Source: Actinomycetes bacterium (GTDB taxonomy: Bacteria > Actinomycetota > Actinomycetes > Mycobacteriales > Mycobacteriaceae). From it: a DNA stretch of 64,000 bases. The number at the start of each line of letters is the position of its first letter. Positions within the stretch are counted from its first letter, which is position 1. The DNA lies in assembly GCA_023461275.1 (NCBI GenBank), contig JAEYMI010000074.1, positions 164,044 to 228,043 on the forward strand, given 5' to 3'. Below the pieces are notes generated by a model. That model saw only the letters and a program-made list of their open reading frames with translations. It had not been told where the DNA came from and did not search any database. A program made the translations under genes and the position numbers. Shown here piece after piece: positions 9,601 through 17,096 of the stretch.

Positions 9601-10484
9601 TACGCGGTGTAGAACTCCGCGAAACCCATTGTCTCGCAACCCTTGATGGCGGCGACGACGAGCGTGCGGTTGCCGTCCTTGCCGACGAGGTCGATCGCCA
9701 GGCCGAGGTTGGTGTGGGCAGGCGTGACCACGTTGGGCTTGCCGTCGATCTCGGCGAAGTGGTTGTTCATGTTCGGGAACGACTTGATCGCCTGCACGAT
9801 CGCGTAACCGAGGATGTGGGTGAAGCTGATCTTGCCGCCGCGGGTACGGGCCAGATGGTTGTTGACGACGATCCGGTTGTCGATCATCAACTTCGCCGGC
9901 ACCGCGCGCACGCTGGTGGCGGTCGGGATCTGCAGTGAGAGCGCCATGTTCTTGGCGATGGCGGCGGCCGGACCACGAAGCACCTTGGTCTCGTCCTCGC
10001 CCGACGACGACGCCGCCGGAGTGCTGGACTGCGCGCGGGTCTGCGACCGCGCCGATCCGTCGCGACTGGCGATGCTCTGACCCGACGCCGCCTTGGTGGC
10101 GGTCGATTCCTTGGACGGAGCCGACTTGCGGGCCGGTCGCGACTCCGGTTCGGCGTCAAGGGTGACCGCCTTGGCCGGACGTTCGGGTTCCTTGGGCGCT
10201 GCACCGTTGGATGCTGCACCGTTGGATGCCGCGCCGTTGGACGAGCCCGCACCGTTCGACGACGGGGCTGTCTTGGCCGGCGTCGTCGTGGTCGGCGTTG
10301 CCTTGGTGGGGGCGGCACTCGTCGACGCTGCATCGCCGTTCGAGTTCGCGCCCGTCGAGGGCTTGTAGTCCTTCAGAAACTCATGCCAACTCGGATCGAC
10401 GGAGTTCGGATCATCCTTGTACTGCTGGTACATTTCCTCGACCAGCCACGTATTTTGTCCGAAATCTGAAATCGAACTGCTCAC
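6609..10484 (-). CDS. kgd: Multifunctional 2-oxoglutarate decarboxylase / dehydrogenase E1 (Kgd/OdhA)
   Basis: 1291 residues from a GTG; the N-terminus (SDFGQNTWLVEEMY) matches the start of mycobacterial Kgd, so the longer frame beginning at 10526 is rejected. Domains in order: a short E1 N-terminal helix (1-40), an Ala/Ser/Thr/Pro linker (about 42-165) with NGAAS-type repeats, an E2-like succinyltransferase core (about 168-400) with the catalytic DHR motif near residue 377 (TYDHRIIQG), and the thiamine-diphosphate E1 region (about 430-1291) with DLVCFRRRGHNEGDDP. It has no lipoyl domain, as usual in actinobacteria, where it works with a separate lipoylated E2 and Lpd. It catalyses the 2-oxoglutarate node of the TCA cycle. 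In relatives it is inhibited by the FHA protein GarA/OdhI. Confidence 0.96.
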   Translation of the reverse strand: MSSSISDFGQNTWLVEEMYQQYKDDPNSVDPSWHEFLKDYKPSTGANSNGDAASTSAAPTKATPTTTTPAKTAPSSNGAGSSNGAASNGAASNGAAPKEPERPAKAVTLDAEPESRPARKSAPSKESTATKAASGQSIASRDGSARSQTRAQSSTPAASSSGEDETKVLRGPAAAIAKNMALSLQIPTATSVRAVPAKLMIDNRIVVNNHLARTRGGKISFTHILGYAIVQAIKSFPNMNNHFAEIDGKPNVVTPAHTNLGLAIDLVGKDGNRTLVVAAIKGCETMGFAEFYTAYQDIVRRARDGKLGAEDFAGVTISLTNPGTIGTVHSVPRLMKGQGAIIGAGAMEYPAEFQGASDEQIAELGVGKLMTLTSTYDHRIIQGAESGDFLRKVHELLLDDAFYDEVFTAFHIPYEPVRWRRDIPAGLVDKSTRVLELIAAYRNRGHLMADIDPLMMDSDARASHPDLDVLTYGLTLWDLDRSFAVGGFHGQSKMKLRDVLSILRDAYCRHVGVEYTHILEPEQQRWVQERVEIKHVKPPVAEQKYILSKLNAAEAFETFLQTKYVGQKRFSLEGAESVIPMMDAVIDQSAEHGLGEVVIGMPHRGRLNVLANIVGKPYSKIFTEFEGNLNPSQAHGSGDVKYHLGAEGKYYQMFGDNEINVSLTANPSHLEAVDPVLEGLVRAKQDLVDTDGEFSILPLMLHGDAAFAGQGVVPETLNLAMLPGYRTGGTVHIVVNNQVGFTTAPEHSRSTEYCTDVAKMIGAPIFHVNGDDPEACVWAAKLAVDYREAFHKDVVIDLVCFRRRGHNEGDDPSMTQPAMYDVIDTKRGVRKSYTEALIGRGDISTKEAEDALRDYQGQLERVFNEVKELEKYRPEPSESVESDQALPTKLVTAVDKSVLEQIGDAFVNTPDGFTPHPRVKPVLTRRHEMSRDGKVDWAFAELLAFGSLVIEGRTVRLSGQDSRRGTFTQRHSVLIDRDNGSEYTPLNHLQPAEGDEIGRFLAYDSPLSEFAVVGFEYGYSVGNPDALVLWEAQFGDFVNGAQSIIDEFISSGEAKWGQLSDVVLLLPHGHEGQGPDHTSGRIERFLQLCAEGSMTVALPSTPASYFHLLRRHVLDGISRPLIVFTPKSMLRNKAAVSPVEDFTQDKFRSVIDDPRFAGTVVSEPAPDADRSKVKRVLLVSGKLYYELAAKRDKEQREDVAIVRIEQLYPVPHRRLKEALEQYPNAEDFLWVQEEPANQGPWPFLGLWLPEMLPDLLKGLRRVSRRPMSAPSSGSSKVHAVEQQEIIDEAIG

Positions 10485-10642
10485 AGCGGTATCTCGCCTC
10501 AATTCCCTCTGGTGTCGGGTAGTCACTCACGCCGGCCGTCTCTTGTGAAGACTAACGGTGAACCACTTGACGATGCTACGCGTGCGTGGCATGTGACTTA
10601 CGGGTGGACACCGCTCGTCACCGCCGCCGCCCAAGCCCGCGA
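10485..10642 (-). promoter_or_regulatory. Upstream region of kgd
   Basis: This 158-bp gap separates the end of the ABC exporter gene from the GTG of kgd, both on the minus strand. It must hold the kgd promoter unless kgd is read through from the exporter. I see no clear -35/-10 pair, operator palindrome or strong terminator hairpin in it. Confidence 0.4.
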
Positions 10643-13600
10643 TTACCCGTCGGAAATCGTCGTGCCAGTGCGAATACGCGTCGTCTCGATGGCGACACCG
10701 TCAGCGTCGGGATCGACTCCCGCTTCCCAGAACGCTCGGTACCTACCGTCGAACGACAGAAGTTCATCGTGTGTTCCCAATTCGACGATCCGTCCGTGAT
10801 CGACGACGGCTATGCGATCGGCCCGCGCGGCGGTCGCCAGGCGGTGCGCGACGATGACCGACGTCCGCTGACGGGTCACCGCGGCACCCGCGGCGAGGAC
10901 CAGACCCTCGGTCGCCTGATCGAGGGTGGCCGTCGCCTCGTCGAGCAACAGCAGGTCCGGTTCGACGAGTTCGGCGCGGGCCAACGCGACGAGCTGCCGC
11001 TGGCCCGACGACAGACCCTGACCGCGTTCGCCGATCGGGTGACGCATGCCGCCGGGCAGTGACGCGATCATCGCGTCGGCGCCCACCGCTCTGGCAGCCG
11101 CGGTGATGGTGGCCTCGTCGGAGTCGGGGCGTCCGTAGGCGATGTTGCTCGCGACCGTCCCGGTGAACAGGTGCGCCTCCTGCGGGACCACGCCGAGCCG
11201 ATGCCGATAGCCATCGAGGGTGATATCCCGGATGTCGGTGCCGTCCATTCGCACCGCGCCGGCCGTCGGGTCGTAGAAGCGGGCCAGCAGCTTGACCACC
11301 GTCGACTTGCCGGCACCGGTCCGGCCGACGAGTGCCAACGAACCGCCGGGCGGGATGTCGAGGTCCACCGCCGACAGCGCGTCGACGTCGGCGCGTTCAT
11401 ACCGGAAGGTGACGTCGTCGAGCTGGACGTGACCGTCGAATCCATCGGGACCGGGGTCGCGCTGATCGGCTCGGGTGACCAGGGTGCTGCGCGTGCGCAG
11501 CAGATCGGCGATGCGCCGCAGGCCGACCGCGGCCTGCTGATAGCCGTCGAACACCTGCGAGAGTTGCTGGACCGGGCCGAACAACATGGACAGGTACAGC
11601 ACGAACGCGACGAGCGTGCCCGCCTGGAGGTGCCCCGTACTGATCTGATGGGCGCCGACGGCGATGGCCGCCGCGGTCGCCAGATCCGACATGAGGGTGA
11701 TCGACGGGAAGTAGACCGAGATGGCCTTCTGCGACGTCATGCGCGCGTCGACCCAGGCCAGCGTGCGAGCGGTGAATCGGTCCGACGCCACGTCGGTGTG
11801 GCGGTAGGCCTGGGTGGTCCGGATGCCGGCGATGTTCTCCTGGAAGTCGGCATTGACCACGCTCACCAGTTCGCGGGAGCGCGTGTAGGCACTCGCGGCG
11901 ATGCGCCGGAATGCGAACGTCGACACCGCCAGCAGCGGCAGTACCGGCAGCATGATCATGCCCAGCAGAGGATCGGTCAGCACGAGCGCGACGGTCACTC
12001 CGACGACGGTCAGCACCGCCACGATCGCCGTCGACAGACCGGTCTGCAGAAACGTCGACAGGGCGTCGACGTCGGTGGTCATCCGGGTCATGATCCGGCC
12101 GGAGAGTTCGCGCTCGTAGTAATCCAGGCCGAGGCGCTGCAGGTGGGCGTAGCTGCGCACCCGGAGCCCGAAAAGGATGCGTTCGCCGGCGCGGGTCGAG
12201 GTGATCGTCATCGCCCAGGTGGCGATCCAGCCGACGGCCACCACGATCACACCGATACCCGACGCGATCCACAGGGTGCGTTCATCCGCCGCGGTCGCGG
12301 CGTTGAGTACCGCCCGGGCCAGCGACGGGAACACCAGCCCGGCGAGAGTGTCGATCGCGATACCCACGACGGCTGCGACCAGCAACCAGCGCACCGGACG
12401 TAGCAGACCCCACAGCGAAAAAGTCGGATTCTCCCGGCGCTGCTCGGCGACGTCGACCCGTGGGTCCTCGTCGGCGGGCGGCAGCGCGTCGACCGCTGCG
12501 AGCAGCTCGGGGGTGGCGGGCATTGAACCGAGTGCGCTGGCCACACCGCCACCTCGCCCGGACGGGCCGGAACCGGGTGTCGGAGTGGGCGCGCGATCGT
12601 CGGTGGGTGGGGCGGGTTCGGTCGGTTCGGCGGGCCATAGTTCGGCATCGGTGGGTCGGGGACCGTCGAGCGCGACCGCGTCGACCGTCGGGTCGATGGG
12701 TGTCGCCGACATCAGCGATCGGAACAGCGGGCTGCGCTGTTCGAGTTCGGCGACCGTGCCGACGTCGGTGATGCGGCCGTGCTCGAGCACTGCGACGCGG
12801 TCGGCGAGCATCAGCGTCGAACGGCGGTGCGCCAGAACGAGCATCGTGGACCGGCGTTGTCGCAGATGGCCCAGAATGCGTTGTTCGGTGGTGGCGTCGA
12901 CCGCCGACGTCGCATCGTCGAGGACGAGAACCCGCGACGCCGCGTACAGGGCCCGGGCCAGAGCCACCCGCTGCCGTTGGCCACCGGACAGGGTCAGGCC
13001 TCGTTCTCCGACGACGGTGTCGAAGCCGTCGGGCAGTGCCTCGATGAACTCCAGTGCGTCGGCGCGCTCGGCGGCATCGATCACGCGAGAGCGTTCTGCG
13101 GCAGTCGATTCGGGTCCCAGTGCGATGTTGGCGCCGATGCTCTCCGAATAGAGGAACGGTTCGTCGAAGACCACCGACACCGCCGCGTGCAACGAGTCCG
13201 GGGACAGTGACGAGAGGTCGTGAGGGCCGTCGTCGGCGAGCAATTCGATCCGCCCGGTCCCGGGTTCGTAGAACCGGCTGACGAGGTCGGCCAGCGTCGA
13301 CTTACCCGAACCGGGACCTCCGACGACGGCGACACACTCGCCGGGCTCCACGGTGAGCGACACGTCGTCGAGTACCTGGCGGTCGCCGAAGGCGAAGCCC
13401 ACACGATCGAGACGAAGTCCGAGGGGGCCGTCGGGCAGGGTTGCGGTGTTGTCCGAGCGAGGATCCCGCGGATGCTCGGACACGTCGTAGACGCGGTCGA
13501 CGGCGGCCCGCGCCAGTTGCGCGCTGACGATCAGGCCGGTAAGCAGCCGGGCCAGTCCGGTCATCATCGTGACGTAGGTGGCGAAAGCCAGGAACGTCCC

Positions 13601-14491
13601 CGCGGTGATGTGGCCGTTCAGGGTGAGCCATCCGCCCACCGCGATGATCGCCACCATGCCGAGCTGCGGGATGGCCGCCATCGTCGGGCCGAACTTGGCG
13701 TTGATCTTTCCCGCGCGCAGGCGCAGTGAGTACAGCCGTGCGCCGAGACCGACGAGCTCGTCGACGGCGCGGCTCTCCTGACCGAAACCCTTGACCACCC
13801 GCACACCGGTGACCGTCTCCTCGACGTGCTGCGCGACGTCGGCGGCGGCCTGCTGCGCCGACCACGTGGCGGCGAACAGCTTCTTACGGGTGGAGAAGAC
13901 CACCACGCCGACGAGCGGGATGATCGCCAACGCGATCAGCGTGAGCAGCGGCGAGAGGTAGGCCATGATGGCGATCGCGAAGACCACCTGGATGATCGCG
14001 CCCGCCGAGATCGGGACCATCGCCAGCAGGCCCTGCACGATCTGCAGATCCGAGATGGAGCGGGACACGATCTGGCCGGTTCGGATCTGATTCTGCGCGT
14101 GGCCGTCCAGATGCAGCAACGTGTCGAGCAACCGGAGGCGCAGGGCATTCTGCACGTTGATCGACAGCCGTCCGGCGGTCAGTCTGCGGCCGAATTGGCA
14201 GGCGTAGCGGACAAAGGCCAGTACCACCAACGCGACGACGATCACCGTCAGCGGCGTGTTGTCTGCTGCCACGCCGGTGGCGTGGTCGATGGCGGCCTTG
14301 GCCAGCAATGGCACCACCAGATCGACCGCGACGGCGATCAGGGTCACCGTGAGGGTGAGTACCACCAGTCCCCGGAACCGCAGGCATTCCCGGGTGAGTC
14401 GACGAATCCATCCGGTCGACGCGGTGGGCGAGTCGGCCGGCTGCCCCGGGCGTCGGTGGATAAGTGTTGTGCGGGTGAGTGTTTCAGTCAC
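10643..14491 (-). CDS. Full-length ABC exporter, two TMD-NBD halves in one chain
   Basis: 1282 residues from a GTG overlapping the upstream stop (GTGA). Order: TMD1 (about 35-330), NBD1 with Walker A PGSGKST near 390 and signature LSGGQ near 500, an acidic/Pro linker, TMD2 (about 700-970), NBD2 with Walker A RTGAGKST near 1058 and signature LSSGQ near 1162. It resembles a fusion of the Rv1272c/Rv1273c type of half-transporters. NBD1 has Asp in place of the catalytic Glu after Walker B (LVLDDATSAVD), while NBD2 keeps LLLLDEAT. One of the two ATP sites should therefore be degenerate, as in heterodimeric type IV exporters. Substrate unknown; lipid or drug export is likely. Confidence 0.88.
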   Translation of the reverse strand: MTETLTRTTLIHRRPGQPADSPTASTGWIRRLTRECLRFRGLVVLTLTVTLIAVAVDLVVPLLAKAAIDHATGVAADNTPLTVIVVALVVLAFVRYACQFGRRLTAGRLSINVQNALRLRLLDTLLHLDGHAQNQIRTGQIVSRSISDLQIVQGLLAMVPISAGAIIQVVFAIAIMAYLSPLLTLIALAIIPLVGVVVFSTRKKLFAATWSAQQAAADVAQHVEETVTGVRVVKGFGQESRAVDELVGLGARLYSLRLRAGKINAKFGPTMAAIPQLGMVAIIAVGGWLTLNGHITAGTFLAFATYVTMMTGLARLLTGLIVSAQLARAAVDRVYDVSEHPRDPRSDNTATLPDGPLGLRLDRVGFAFGDRQVLDDVSLTVEPGECVAVVGGPGSGKSTLADLVSRFYEPGTGRIELLADDGPHDLSSLSPDSLHAAVSVVFDEPFLYSESIGANIALGPESTAAERSRVIDAAERADALEFIEALPDGFDTVVGERGLTLSGGQRQRVALARALYAASRVLVLDDATSAVDATTEQRILGHLRQRRSTMLVLAHRRSTLMLADRVAVLEHGRITDVGTVAELEQRSPLFRSLMSATPIDPTVDAVALDGPRPTDAELWPAEPTEPAPPTDDRAPTPTPGSGPSGRGGGVASALGSMPATPELLAAVDALPPADEDPRVDVAEQRRENPTFSLWGLLRPVRWLLVAAVVGIAIDTLAGLVFPSLARAVLNAATAADERTLWIASGIGVIVVAVGWIATWAMTITSTRAGERILFGLRVRSYAHLQRLGLDYYERELSGRIMTRMTTDVDALSTFLQTGLSTAIVAVLTVVGVTVALVLTDPLLGMIMLPVLPLLAVSTFAFRRIAASAYTRSRELVSVVNADFQENIAGIRTTQAYRHTDVASDRFTARTLAWVDARMTSQKAISVYFPSITLMSDLATAAAIAVGAHQISTGHLQAGTLVAFVLYLSMLFGPVQQLSQVFDGYQQAAVGLRRIADLLRTRSTLVTRADQRDPGPDGFDGHVQLDDVTFRYERADVDALSAVDLDIPPGGSLALVGRTGAGKSTVVKLLARFYDPTAGAVRMDGTDIRDITLDGYRHRLGVVPQEAHLFTGTVASNIAYGRPDSDEATITAAARAVGADAMIASLPGGMRHPIGERGQGLSSGQRQLVALARAELVEPDLLLLDEATATLDQATEGLVLAAGAAVTRQRTSVIVAHRLATAARADRIAVVDHGRIVELGTHDELLSFDGRYRAFWEAGVDPDADGVAIETTRIRTGTTISDG

Positions 14492-15231
14492 CTGGTGCCG
14501 GTGGGCAGCGGACGGTCGGCGACCACCTCGCCGTCGATCGTCCATGTGGTCGGGGGCGGGCCGAACGCTTCACGCGCGTTGGCGATGACCTTCTTGCCCA
14601 GCATGCGATTGCCCGCGCCACCGATCACCGCGCCGATACCGGCCGGCATCAGCTTGCCGAAGATCAACGGGGCACGTTTGATCGCGTACTTCTTGGTGAG
14701 CTTGTTGATCAGCGTCCTGTTGAGCTTGCCCAGACCGCCGCCGGGGATCGCGGCGCCACCGAGCCTGCGCAGTGCGCCGCCGCGGATGCCGACCAGTCGG
14801 CCGAGAGCGGCCACGCCCTCCTCGCCGAGGCTGACCGCGAGTACCAACGTCTTGCGCTTCTCCGAATCGTGCACGGGGATGCCGTGCACCTCGGCGATGG
14901 CCAGCGCGAGCAGTGCCGAGGCCTCCAGGAACAGTGCGGTCTCACCGGTCATCGCGCCGATCGCGGTCATGGTGCCGATGCCGGGGACGGCGGCGGTGGC
15001 GCCCACTGCACTGCCCGAGCCGGTCACCGCGGTGAGATAGAGCTTCTCGATCCGACGGATGATCTGGGCGGGCGTCTCGTCGGGGTGGGCCGCCTTGAGG
15101 TTGTTGACGTACTTGGTCACCGCGGGCGCCTGCAGACGTTGCGCGCGATCGATGATCGACCCGGTGGCCTCGACTGCCTTGGCCGACGGTCGGCCGGTGG
15201 CCGCGGTGGGGTCCTGGTTCTTGTTGCTCAT
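14488..15231 (-). CDS. Rv1249c-like membrane-associated protein (EcsC-like)
   Basis: 247 residues from an ATG overlapping the previous stop (ATGA). The middle is rich in Gly and Ala with hydrophobic stretches (TAVTGSGSAVGATAAVPGIG and TALFLEASALLALAIAEV), followed by a basic Lys/Arg segment (NRTLINKLTKKYAIKRAP) and another Gly-rich stretch. This pattern and the location beside kgd match the Rv1249c family of unknown function and resemble EcsC-type proteins. It lies between a redox enzyme and an ABC exporter in an overlapping operon, so a membrane or export-related role is possible. No catalytic motif is visible. Confidence 0.6.
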   Translation of the reverse strand: MSNKNQDPTAATGRPSAKAVEATGSIIDRAQRLQAPAVTKYVNNLKAAHPDETPAQIIRRIEKLYLTAVTGSGSAVGATAAVPGIGTMTAIGAMTGETALFLEASALLALAIAEVHGIPVHDSEKRKTLVLAVSLGEEGVAALGRLVGIRGGALRRLGGAAIPGGGLGKLNRTLINKLTKKYAIKRAPLIFGKLMPAGIGAVIGGAGNRMLGKKVIANAREAFGPPPTTWTIDGEVVADRPLPTGTR

Positions 15232-16301
15232 GAGGTGGGCACCCAATCTGCTGGAGGGACGATCTCTGCCGGTCGCGGGGGAGGTGGTGGTGTTCCGTCG
15301 CCGAATGGGCGTCCCCCGAGATCTGAACGATCATGGGGGGTCAGCCAGTTCCGCAGATCCGGGCCGTCCGGAACGATCCCGGTGGGATTGATGTCGCGGT
15401 GGACAACGTAGTAGTGCTCTTTGATCTGAGCGAAGTCGACGGTGTCGCCGAATCCGGGGGTCTGGAACAGGTCACGCGCATACGCCCACAGCACTGGCAT
15501 CTCGCTGAGCTTGGTCCGGTTGCATTTGAAGTGTCCGTGATAGACCGGATCGAATCTCACCAGCGTGGTGAACAGGCGCACATCGGCTTCGGTGATCGTG
15601 TCGCCGACCAGATAGCGTTGTGTGGCAAGGCGTTCGGAGAGTTCGTCGAGCTTGGTGAACAGGCGTGCGTAGGCCTTGTCGTAGGAGTCCTGGCTGCCGG
15701 CGAAGCCGCACCGGTAGACCCCGTTGTTCACCTCGGTGTACACACCTTTGTTGACCGCGTCGATCTCGTCACGCAGATGCTCCGGGTAGAGGTCGGGCGC
15801 ACCCTCGCGGTGATACTCGGTCCACTCCAGCTCGAAATCGATGGTGATCTGCGGGAAGTCGTTGGTGACGACCTCGCCGGAGGGGACGTCGACGATGGCC
15901 GGGACGGTGATGCCCTTCGGGTAGCCGGGAAAGCGCTTCTCGTAGGCGTCTTTCAACCGCGGTATACCGAGCACGGGGTCGAGGCCATCGGGGTCGAGGT
16001 CGAACGTCCATGAGTTGGCGTCGTGGGTGGGGCCGCACAGTCCCATCGAAATGGCGTCCTCAAGGCCGAGGAGTCGGCGCACGATGATGGTGCGATTGGC
16101 CCACGGGCACGCCCGTGCCGCGACGAGGCGGTATCGGCCGGGCTCGACGGGGTAGCCGTCGCGCCCGTCTCGGGTGATGCGGGTCTCGATGTACTTGGTG
16201 TCGCGGACGAACTCCTGGCCACCGGTGACGTACGAGCCCTGTGTGCTCGGTGCATCTACTTCGGAGTGTGCCGCTGCCTCGGAAGTTTCTGTTCCGCTCA
16301 T
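15228..16301 (-). CDS. Glutathionyl-hydroquinone reductase homologue (Xi-class GST fold)
   Basis: 357 residues from the ATG giving MSGTETSE; the frame is open upstream to 16400, but that would run through the divergent promoter. The thioredoxin-like half carries the Xi-class active site CPWA at Cys65-Ala68 (RACPWANR), followed by VTNDFPQI. The C-terminal helical domain has the usual ADVRLFTTLVRFDPVYHGHFKCN stretch (read in two parts). Family members reduce S-thiol-conjugated hydroquinones. Mycolata normally make mycothiol rather than glutathione, so the natural thiol is uncertain. First gene of the three-gene minus-strand operon with the EcsC-like protein and the exporter. Confidence 0.85.
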   Translation of the reverse strand: MSGTETSEAAAHSEVDAPSTQGSYVTGGQEFVRDTKYIETRITRDGRDGYPVEPGRYRLVAARACPWANRTIIVRRLLGLEDAISMGLCGPTHDANSWTFDLDPDGLDPVLGIPRLKDAYEKRFPGYPKGITVPAIVDVPSGEVVTNDFPQITIDFELEWTEYHREGAPDLYPEHLRDEIDAVNKGVYTEVNNGVYRCGFAGSQDSYDKAYARLFTKLDELSERLATQRYLVGDTITEADVRLFTTLVRFDPVYHGHFKCNRTKLSEMPVLWAYARDLFQTPGFGDTVDFAQIKEHYYVVHRDINPTGIVPDGPDLRNWLTPHDRSDLGGRPFGDGTPPPPPRPAEIVPPADWVPTS

Positions 16302-16355
16302 GGGTTCCACAGTAATGATCGGATCGGAGGTGTTGGCATCCGGTAGTCGGACCGG

Positions 16356-16375
16356 TATATTCCACTTGGAATATA
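16356..16375. promoter_or_regulatory. 20-bp palindromic operator between the GST operon and padR
   Basis: TATATTCC-ACTT-GGAATATA is a perfect 8-4-8 inverted repeat. It lies 26 bp before the padR start and about 55 bp before the divergent reductase gene. The AT-rich arms could overlap a -10 element. A PadR dimer normally binds a palindrome of this size near its own gene, so autoregulation and control of both divergent operons are the natural reading. Binding is inferred. Confidence 0.6.
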
Positions 16376-16400
16376 TGAGCCGAAAGAGAGGGCGCCGCAC

Positions 16401-17096
16401 ATGTCGGACACCTGTCGGCCTCAGCTATCGCCCGTGTCGTTGCTGGCGCTCGGGCTCGTCGTCGAGCGACCCATGCATCCCTACGAGATGTTCCAGACCA
16501 TCGTCGAGCGTCAGGAGGATCGGCTCGCCAAGATCCGCCCCGGCACGCTCTATCACGCGGTCGACCGGTTGGCCTCGCAAGGATTGATCGAGGTCCACGA
16601 GGTCCAGCGGGAGGGTAATCGTCCCGAGCGCACCGTCTATGCCATCACCGCCGACGGTCGCCGCGTACTGGCCGACGGTCTCGAGCAGACCATCGCGAGC
16701 CATCCCGTCGAGTACCCCGAGATCTACCTCGCGTTGTCCGAGGCGCACGGCCTCCCACGAACCCTCGTCGTCGAACTGCTCGAAAAGCGCGTGGCGGCGA
16801 TGCGCGGCGAACTCGACATCGTGGTCAGTGCGCGCGACGGCGCCGCGGGCCGCGGAGTACCGGAGATGTTCTACCTCGACGTCGGGTGCCGACTCGCGAC
16901 GCTGCGAGCCCAGATCGACTGGATCGACGATCTCATCGAACGACTACGTTCCAACCGGATCGAGTGGCTCGACGATCCCGAATCGCCCTATGCCACAGAG
17001 CAAGTCAAGCGCCTACAGGAGCTGTATCACCCGGCAAACCGGGATGCAGTGTCCACACAGCAGTCGTCCACCACACAGAAAGTCTCGAATTCATGA
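16401..17096 (+). CDS. PadR-family transcriptional regulator
   Basis: 231 residues. The N-terminal winged helix (about 10-90) has the PadR signature: SLLALGLVVERPMHPYEM, then RPGTLYHAVDRLASQGLI, then a wing with RPERTVYAITADGRRVL. The C-terminal part is helical, as in PadR-s2/Vir-type dimerisation domains. It probably represses the adjacent MFS pump, with which it overlaps by ATGA, and responds to a substrate of that pump. A perfect palindrome lies just upstream. Confidence 0.88.
   Translation: MSDTCRPQLSPVSLLALGLVVERPMHPYEMFQTIVERQEDRLAKIRPGTLYHAVDRLASQGLIEVHEVQREGNRPERTVYAITADGRRVLADGLEQTIASHPVEYPEIYLALSEAHGLPRTLVVELLEKRVAAMRGELDIVVSARDGAAGRGVPEMFYLDVGCRLATLRAQIDWIDDLIERLRSNRIEWLDDPESPYATEQVKRLQELYHPANRDAVSTQQSSTTQKVSNS

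Noticed and set aside
7704..9938. 744-codon frame antisense to kgd
   Set aside because: A shadow of kgd with biased composition and no ribosome site or domain.
10485..10526. Longer kgd start at 10526
   Set aside because: The extra residues (MTTRHQRELRRDTA) are unlike the family N-terminus, which begins close to SDFGQNTWLVEEMY.
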